Source: Bacteroidales bacterium (lineage in GTDB: Bacteria; Bacteroidota; Bacteroidia; Bacteroidales; 4484-276). Taken from it: a DNA stretch of 12,880 nucleotides. The stretch is from NCBI GenBank assembly GCA_029939965.1, contig JAOZRY010000050.1:1-12880 (forward strand), read 5' to 3'. A program made the position numbers and the translations under genes. The notes under the pieces were generated by a model. That model was given only the letters and a program-made list of their open reading frames with translations. It had not been told where the DNA came from and ran no database searches. Below are positions 8,101 through 12,880 of the stretch, piece by piece (positions within the stretch are counted from its first letter, which is position 1; every line of letters begins with the position of its first letter).

Positions 8101-9639
8101 GTCGGCTCCATAATACAAAAATCCATATTTAGCCAGCCTTATTACCTGCAATTCAACCTGGTAAACGGGCATATTCATATACTCGGCCAGTTCGTACACA
8201 TAAAATTTGTTCCTGTTGTATTTCTGTGCAAAATTATATATCACCACCAACGGGTGAATAAAATCCATGCCCTGAAGCAAATCAAACTCACCTACTTCAA
8301 AATATTTGTTTGAAATAAATAGTGCATTACTATTTCGCTGCACACCTGCTAAGGAGCGAAATCTGATTTTGGACTCATCCATTTTCCAGTAAACAGCTTC
8401 GCAATCAATTTCCACATCATGATATGTATCAGCATAAGGACTTTCCATCACGCCTTTTTCGATACGTAGTAACGACACCTCTCTTTTGTTGTGCATATAC
8501 TTGAATTGCAAACCAGAATGAAAAATCGAGTCCTCCTGGTGGTATATGGCTATGGCAGCATTGGAAGAATTGATACGATCGGGCTCAATAATAAAAACTT
8601 TCGATCGTGCAACGAGTAAATCATATTTCCCGTTTTTATCGCGATAGGGGCGTTTAAAGGTTAATTGCGCTGCGGAAAATTCGTCTCCCCCACCCATAAT
8701 TTTCGATCCTTTTAAAGCAAAACCGCCTTCGTAATCCACATCGGTAAACAAACCCGGAATAAAAAGGGTTTTGGCGTAAGATTGGAAATAGGGATAGAGT
8801 GCTTTTTTGGCAGTTACTTTTTCTGACTTTACTTTTTCTGTAATTGTACCTAACAATGGCCCGGGAAAGTAATTCAGATTATAGAAACTCGCAGATTCGA
8901 TAATAAACGATGATGTTTTAAACTTGATATTATAATCAGGTAGAATTGCATATACACTATCTTTACTAAATCCTGCTCTTTCCCATGTGATTTTTCCTGA
9001 GCTTCCGTGCCACGTATTTTCCATAATAAAAAAAACACCGGAAGTTCCATAAATAGTTGTGCTATCCTTTTTGCTTTTGCAGTGTAGATTAATATTGGAA
9101 AATAAGATGTAAAAATTTGTATCGTACTTAAATTGATAATCACCCAAAGTGTAACTCCACGAAAAAATCCGTGACTCGTAAAGCACATCCTTTTCAAATA
9201 TTAGTATTGAAGATTGGATTACCTGACGAAAAAATTTGGTGCTTCGCCGGTTTTGTAACGATTGAGTAGTACCATCGAGCCAAACCAGTAATTCCTCCTC
9301 ATTGTGTGTGGCATTTTTGAAATGAACCAGAACACGAAGTACCATTTCAAAATCAGGAAAAGGCTTCAATCGCTTTTTCAGCATAAGGTTAGAAAGGGTA
9401 TATATCTTTTGTTTTGTGATGTAGTCGTAACTTTCGGACTGCCATAATTCAGCGAACTTTTGCAGGGTAATTTCTGCCTGGATATTGTTTTCTTTGTTGG
9501 CAATCTGATCGAAAAGTAATGTGAGTTCCTGAATGTAGATGAGAGAATCGGGGGTAAAAGAACGGATAACCTGTGCGGTAGCAGGAGTACCTGTCAACAT
9601 CAATATTAATACTAATAATCGTAAAATTCTTCCCATCAA
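5107..9639 (-). CDS. Large secreted protein of unknown function (1510 residues)
   Basis: I do not recognise a named family, though the style is that of conserved Bacteroidota envelope proteins. The N-terminus is a classical Sec signal: Met-Met-Gly-Arg, a hydrophobic core (about 5-16), then PATA before Gln23, a likely signal peptidase I site. No later membrane segment and no lipobox are visible. Residues 30-155 look helical. About 160-455 and 550-1310 look rich in beta strands with alternating hydrophobic residues, loosely like OstA/LptA-type folds. Residues 462-530 resemble a winged helix. A helical piece lies at about 1313-1335, and a very basic stretch (SEKRKDKKNK, 1471-1480) lies close to the end. 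The last residues (MLETENE) lack the aromatic ending typical of an outer-membrane barrel, and I see no type IX sorting domain, so a periplasmic place is the best guess. The gene lies 22 bp after prmA and 3 bp before plsY, in one apparent operon. A link to envelope assembly is only inferred from location and signal peptide. Confidence 0.9.
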   Translation of the reverse strand: MMGRILRLLVLILMLTGTPATAQVIRSFTPDSLIYIQELTLLFDQIANKENNIQAEITLQKFAELWQSESYDYITKQKIYTLSNLMLKKRLKPFPDFEMVLRVLVHFKNATHNEEELLVWLDGTTQSLQNRRSTKFFRQVIQSSILIFEKDVLYESRIFSWSYTLGDYQFKYDTNFYILFSNINLHCKSKKDSTTIYGTSGVFFIMENTWHGSSGKITWERAGFSKDSVYAILPDYNIKFKTSSFIIESASFYNLNYFPGPLLGTITEKVKSEKVTAKKALYPYFQSYAKTLFIPGLFTDVDYEGGFALKGSKIMGGGDEFSAAQLTFKRPYRDKNGKYDLLVARSKVFIIEPDRINSSNAAIAIYHQEDSIFHSGLQFKYMHNKREVSLLRIEKGVMESPYADTYHDVEIDCEAVYWKMDESKIRFRSLAGVQRNSNALFISNKYFEVGEFDLLQGMDFIHPLVVIYNFAQKYNRNKFYVYELAEYMNMPVYQVELQVIRLAKYGFLYYGADNEMVLISDKLYHYLNAKKGTTDYDVISFFSQVYNEDNATLSLDNFDLKIKGVPRVSISDSQNVYIYPTRGEVILRKNRDFLFSGKIQAGLFEFNANDCFFEYDTFRLVLPTIESMKFKILAFDCEPGEKRYVDIKTVVSNISGDILIDEPTNKSGLVNYPKYPVFNSLDESYVYYDNDPRFKDAYSRERFYYNLHPFTVERLADFSTDKLKFEGYLYSGGIFPPEVNKPLSVMPDYSLGFKVQSPPEGFPVYNNRGVFYNEVSLSMLGLQGTGTIHYLNTISQGTDIMFYLDSVDGVMDTFQIIEQKPPQVEFPSVTGNNISQNWRPYQDTMILSTIDKPLLLFDDKMELNGSLVFTPALLIGSGKQKFYTASTKSNHYTYGNNYFNADTLSINITNVSESEIAFDANRYQAEVSFQQGLGNFHSVNDSSTVNLPIIYYTSMPDEFVWNMNENEVILSSNKINQDVDISILTLRELIDVIPDGAKYISTHPLQDSLSFYSPEAKYDLVFNTFLAKDVKIIKVADAAVFPSDGIVEIFNRASVSPFSNAIIIADTANKMHQIIQADVNIHSRYSYAAKGLYEYRNLLDEVQIIEFEEIGVDTSFQTIASGHIIPEQSFMFSPQFSYRGKVFLNAREPLLDFEGAYKPIQDCDPELSRWVSFHQRIRPDSIVLPVELQPREFEYKKLYAGFFHSNEENRVYPTFLSRKAYYSDTLMLSVDGAVTTWNNGKKLVIASKSELSTIDRNNPSGPFISINNQNCLYKASGSVNFGTDYGQVSMQAFGQIEHHIIPDSTIFEVFIVFDFLFSEEALGFMKQSLEIVNKPGVKTSGPVPEIAYRQMFGAKQANEITYNLNTFGKLRKMPDELKKAIILSNVTMVYNPTTRSFISHGPIGVGFIQGESVNKFFDGYLEIKRKRSGDVVNLYIEADKRHWYFFTYANNMMLSVSAKNEYNKFITGVDSEKRKDKKNKDERGYRFGSSTSQAKNRFLRTMRMLETENE

Positions 9640-9661
9640 ATTCTATTAGGTTTAGTTTTAT

Positions 9662-10504
9662 CTATTTTTGCTTCTCCAGCATAAGTGCCACCCAATGGTT
9701 TTTGGTTTTCATTTGTTTACACAAAAATCCATAGTTTGCTGCTTCCAAAGTTAATACTTCCACATCATTTTCATAAAAACCACTCAAAAAAAGTTTCCCT
9801 CCGGTGCGAATAGCGTTGCTATAATGTTGAATCTGATCAAGTAAAATATTTCGATTGATGTTTGCAAGTACAATATCAAAAGTACTGTTCTCGATAAGTT
9901 CTTTCCCGCCAAGGTAAACCCTGACATTTTTAATATTATTACGTTCTATATTCTCCAGCGAATTTTCGTAAGCCCAATTATCGTAGTCGATGGCAGTAAC
10001 TTTTTTAGCACCCATTTTTGAAGCCAAAATCGCTAACACACCTGTACCACAACCCATATCGAGTACTTCCATATTTTTCCAATCTGTTTCGAGCACAAAC
10101 TGAAGCATCATATCTGTAGTTTCGTGGTGAGCTGTACCGAAAGACATTTTTGGCTCGATCACAATTTCGAATTCAACATCGGGTCTGGCTTCATGAAATG
10201 GTGCACGCACAAAACACCTTTCCCCTATCAGCACCGATGAATAATTGCTCTCCCAGGTTTTATTCCAGTTTTGATCCTGAATTTTTAAAACCTCAAAACC
10301 CGTAACTCCAAAATCACTCAGCCCTTTAATGGCATCTGAAACTTCACTCTCGTTGAATTTATCTTCAGGAATAAACCCACGAATTCCATTTTCGATTTCA
10401 TCAAAACTTTCAAATGGCTGATCGCCCAACATTGCCATAATTATTTCGGAGGTTTCAGCAAAATTCGCGCTATTGATAAATATTTTTATTTCTAAATAAT
10501 CCAT
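9662..10504 (-). CDS. prmA: Ribosomal protein L11 methyltransferase (PrmA)
   Basis: PrmA uses SAM to trimethylate lysines and the N-terminus of ribosomal protein L11 in the cytosol. The 280-residue length fits the family. The N-terminal part (1-90) is the substrate-recognition domain and ends with the hallmark QNWNKTWESNY at 78-88. PKMSFGTAHHETTDMML at 118-134 is the conserved linker strand entering the catalytic domain. The SAM-binding motif DMGCGTG is at 149-155, the acidic residue that contacts the ribose is in AIDYD (171-175), and motif IV is LANINRN at 213-219. The gene starts 1 bp from the stop of the ABC permease, so it is part of the same transcript. PrmA is generally dispensable in bacteria where tested, so its place beside exporter and lipid genes need not indicate a shared pathway. 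Confidence 0.95.
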   Translation of the reverse strand: MDYLEIKIFINSANFAETSEIIMAMLGDQPFESFDEIENGIRGFIPEDKFNESEVSDAIKGLSDFGVTGFEVLKIQDQNWNKTWESNYSSVLIGERCFVRAPFHEARPDVEFEIVIEPKMSFGTAHHETTDMMLQFVLETDWKNMEVLDMGCGTGVLAILASKMGAKKVTAIDYDNWAYENSLENIERNNIKNVRVYLGGKELIENSTFDIVLANINRNILLDQIQHYSNAIRTGGKLFLSGFYENDVEVLTLEAANYGFLCKQMKTKNHWVALMLEKQK

Positions 10505-10505
10505 A

Positions 10506-11846
10506 TTAATAATTGTACTTTATCCATTTCCAAAGTTCACGATAACTAATTTTTTTTCCATACATCAAAATACCGGTACGGTAAATTTTAGCTGCCAGCC
10601 ATGTTGCACCCAAAAAACCAAGCACAAGCAAAGCCATCGACAAATAAACCTGCCAATAAGGAACGCCAAACGGAATTCGAGCCATCATTACCACAGGGGA
10701 AGTAAGCGGGATAATTGAGAACCAAAAAGCTACCGGGCCGTTGGGATTACTGATGATAAACCCGATCATTACCATCGACAGGATAAGTGGGATAGTAACC
10801 GGCAACATAAACTGTTGTGTGTCGGTTTCGTTATCGACAGCCGAACCGATGGCAGCAAAAAATGCTGCATAAAGCAGGTATCCAAAAAGAAAAAAGAATA
10901 GGAAAGACCCTATCATAACGCTCGCATCAATCGACTGAATGCCTTCGATAATTTGTGCTGCCATTGGAGCATCGGTCTGAATTTGCTGCGAAAACTCTGT
11001 TAGTTCCCCGGCTGACAATGCTTTACCCTGTGTACTCATCATCTTTTGTGAGCCCGTCATCATTTGGCTACTGCCCACTGATATCATAAATACACTCACA
11101 ATTATTAGCGTAAGAATTATCCAGAGTACGAACTGTGTAAGCCCAACCATGGCTACTCCCACAATTTTGCCCATCATTAACTGAAAAGGTTTTACCGATG
11201 AAACAATTACTTCGATAATGCGGTTGGTTTTTTCTTCGATTACACCGCGCATAACCTGTGCACCAAAAATAAAGATGAACATATAGATGAGCAAGGCTGC
11301 GAAAATACTAAGCCCCATGCTGATTTCAGTGAAGCTTTTTTCTTCATTGCCACTTTCATCAATTTTTATGGTATTGAGCAATATGCTCGATTTAATGGAT
11401 CTTAAAATTTCAGGGTCAACACCCGAAGCCTGCAACTTTAAACTTTCCACCTCCCTTTTCATCACATTTTTGATGTGGGTTTTAATGTCGATAGATGGTT
11501 GAGTGGTGGAGTAAAAAATCCCGGTAACAGGAACACTGAGTTGGGTGGCCGGAATGTGCAGCAATCCATAATCGCCACTTTTTGAAAAATTCTCCTTTGC
11601 AATATCCAGATCTATTTGAATAGGAATAAACTTAAAACTTTCAGTATTTCTAAATTTATCTGCATACAAACCGGTTTCATCTAACACCTGTACGGTTTTC
11701 TCTTCATCGGTAAGCGTGGTGAGATATACAGGAAGTACATACACCGATGCCATGAGGATTGGCCCCAGAAGTGTCATGATCAGGAACGATTTTTTCTTTA
11801 CCCGTGTAAGGTATTCGCGCTGGATTATTATAAAAATCTTATTCAT
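10506..11846 (-). CDS. ABC-2 type permease, NatB-like
   Basis: This is the membrane subunit of an exporter whose ATPase is encoded 5 bp upstream. The opening (MNKIFIIIQREYLTRVKKKSF) is typical of NatB-type permeases. Membrane segments appear near residues 22-44, 176-198, 229-256, 311-334, 346-366, 373-390 and 400-422. A large extracytoplasmic domain lies between the first two (about 45-170). The motif EEKTNRIIEVIVSSVKP at 204-220 is the cytosolic coupling region typical of ABC2_membrane_3 proteins. A polar, Met/Gln-rich insertion (about 257-305) separates segments three and four. The transported substrate cannot be told from sequence; sodium export, as in Bacillus NatAB, is only one possibility. 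The name natB is therefore not assigned. Confidence 0.9.
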   Translation of the reverse strand: MNKIFIIIQREYLTRVKKKSFLIMTLLGPILMASVYVLPVYLTTLTDEEKTVQVLDETGLYADKFRNTESFKFIPIQIDLDIAKENFSKSGDYGLLHIPATQLSVPVTGIFYSTTQPSIDIKTHIKNVMKREVESLKLQASGVDPEILRSIKSSILLNTIKIDESGNEEKSFTEISMGLSIFAALLIYMFIFIFGAQVMRGVIEEKTNRIIEVIVSSVKPFQLMMGKIVGVAMVGLTQFVLWIILTLIIVSVFMISVGSSQMMTGSQKMMSTQGKALSAGELTEFSQQIQTDAPMAAQIIEGIQSIDASVMIGSFLFFFLFGYLLYAAFFAAIGSAVDNETDTQQFMLPVTIPLILSMVMIGFIISNPNGPVAFWFSIIPLTSPVVMMARIPFGVPYWQVYLSMALLVLGFLGATWLAAKIYRTGILMYGKKISYRELWKWIKYNY

Positions 11847-11851
11847 GCTTG

Positions 11852-12775
11852 TTAGAGTTTTCTGGTTTCTTCTACTTTCGAAATAAAAATATCGTTCATG
11901 GTTGGAAGTATTTCAGTAAAACCATGTACCTCAACCCGATCAATAACCAAATTCAACAAATCGTTGGGTGAAGTACCTGCAGGAATATGAATCTTCGCTT
12001 TTTTTAGTTGACCTTCGTCCACGTTGCTGATTATTTTATAACCATCAGGAAATGAATTTCCCAATTCGATTTGCCCCTTTCGATACAGGATTTCAAATAT
12101 ATTTTCTTTGTACGAGGCTTTGATGTCCGTCATTTTTCCGTCCAAAATTTTTTTTGAATTATTAATGAGTGCAATATGATCGCACAGCTCCTCGACCGAA
12201 GCCATATTGTGAGTCGAAAAAATTATGGTTCCTCCGTTGTTTTTAATATTCAGAATTTCATCTTTGAGTAAATTCACATTTATCGGATCGAAACCACTAA
12301 AAGGTTCATCGAAGATAAGCAGATCGGGTTTGTGCAAAACCGTAACGATAAACTGCACTTTTTGCTGCATACCTTTCGATAGCTCTTCCACCTTTTTGTT
12401 CCACCAGGCAGTAATATCAAATTTATCGAACCAGAACTTTAGCCTCTCTTCTGCTTCACTTTTACTAAGTCCTTTAAGCCTCGCTAAGTAAAGAGCCTGC
12501 TCTCCTACTTTCATTTTTTTATACAATCCACGCTCCTCAGGCAAATACCCAATAAGGTTTACATCATCAGGTTTCATCGGGTTTCCTTTAAACAACACGT
12601 TGCCGGTATCGGGTGCCGTTATTCGGTTTATGATGCGGATGAGTGTGGTTTTTCCAGCACCATTAGGTCCCAGTAATCCAAATATGCTTCCCTTAGGAAC
12701 GGATATGCTCACATCGTTGAGAGCCAGATGTCCTGAAAATTGCTTTCTTACACTTTCAGCTTGTAAAATCTCCAT
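11852..12775 (-). CDS. ABC transporter ATPase, NatA-like
   Basis: This is the cytosolic ATPase of the exporter formed with the permease that follows it by 5 bp. Counting from the chosen start, Walker A GPNGAGKT is at residues 36-43, the signature LSKGM at 132-136, Walker B LLIFDEP at 152-158 and the H-loop histidine at 189. A C-terminal DUF4162-like domain (about 210-300) ends in the usual MNDIFISKVEE segment. I start at the ATG of MEILQAESVRKQF (307 residues). The frame is open further up to an ATG at 12802, but that ATG lies inside a -7 promoter box (12800-12807), and the extra nine residues (MFVEEIRKC) precede the normal beginning of the ABC fold. It is the first gene of the five-gene cluster. 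Confidence 0.9.
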   Translation of the reverse strand: MEILQAESVRKQFSGHLALNDVSISVPKGSIFGLLGPNGAGKTTLIRIINRITAPDTGNVLFKGNPMKPDDVNLIGYLPEERGLYKKMKVGEQALYLARLKGLSKSEAEERLKFWFDKFDITAWWNKKVEELSKGMQQKVQFIVTVLHKPDLLIFDEPFSGFDPINVNLLKDEILNIKNNGGTIIFSTHNMASVEELCDHIALINNSKKILDGKMTDIKASYKENIFEILYRKGQIELGNSFPDGYKIISNVDEGQLKKAKIHIPAGTSPNDLLNLVIDRVEVHGFTEILPTMNDIFISKVEETRKL

Positions 12776-12799
12776 ACATTTTCGTATTTCTTCAACAAA

Positions 12800-12807
12800 C
12801 AAAAATA
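12800..12807 (-). promoter_or_regulatory. -7 box of the ABC exporter-prmA-plsY cluster
   Basis: The minus strand reads TATTTTTG, a full match to TAnnTTTG. The -33 side is weak: only CTG about 20 bp upstream. Transcription would begin near 12793, leaving an 18-nt leader before the ATG at 12775. The promoter is supported by its place at the head of a gap-free five-gene cluster. No other signal is visible in 12808-12880. Confidence 0.5.
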
Positions 12808-12880
12808 GATCGAATAAATTACTTTGGCAGGTGAGTTTTGATAACTTTTAACCTAAAATTAAATAGTGCCTTTCAAATAA

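Noticed and set aside
8874..9197. Open frame of 107 codons on the minus strand
   Set aside because: It sits in another frame within the large secreted-protein gene, which is continuous and begins with a good signal peptide.
12600..12851. Open frame of 83 codons on the plus strand at the right edge
   Set aside because: Most of it is antisense to the Walker A region of the ABC ATPase; the rest crosses the promoter region.

Overview
The window looks like chromosomal housekeeping DNA from a Bacteroidota bacterium. The DNA is AT-rich. It encodes a GldA-type ABC ATPase and a MetK of 433 residues, longer than the roughly 384-residue E. coli enzyme. Three upstream regions carry the Bacteroidota-type -7 box (TAnnTTTG), and I see no strong Shine-Dalgarno sequences. 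The class or genus cannot be fixed by eye; the Bacteroidales/Marinilabiliales type is my best guess. All eight genes lie on the minus strand, so transcription runs from right to left.

Right part (about 4471-12807): a tight five-gene cluster with gaps of 1 to 22 bp, read as ABC-2 exporter ATPase, ABC-2 permease, ribosomal protein L11 methyltransferase (prmA), a 1510-residue secreted protein of unknown function, and acyl-phosphate glycerol-3-phosphate acyltransferase (plsY). A -7 box lies just before the first gene and a weak terminator-like hairpin follows plsY, which suggests one operon.

Middle (2125-4423): dnaN with its own promoter candidate, then a gldA-type ABC ATPase without its permease partners.

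Left (585-2121): metK as a single-gene unit. It has a promoter that begins 4 bp past the gldA stop, a long structured leader and a strong terminator. The leader matches the layout of the SAM-II riboswitch aptamer: a 5-bp stem, a 19-nt loop ending AUUGCAA, a GCUAAAA strand and a CAAU/AUUG pseudoknot. MetK makes SAM, so product feedback is the natural reading. The downstream expression platform proposed here does not depend on Shine-Dalgarno masking.

Far left (1-584): no gene. It holds a 20-copy hexamer array with a strong G-quadruplex motif, two REP-like GC-rich hairpins and a 12-bp inverted repeat.

The most unusual items are the metK leader with its possible switch, and the giant secreted protein, which carries an internal winged-helix-like segment.
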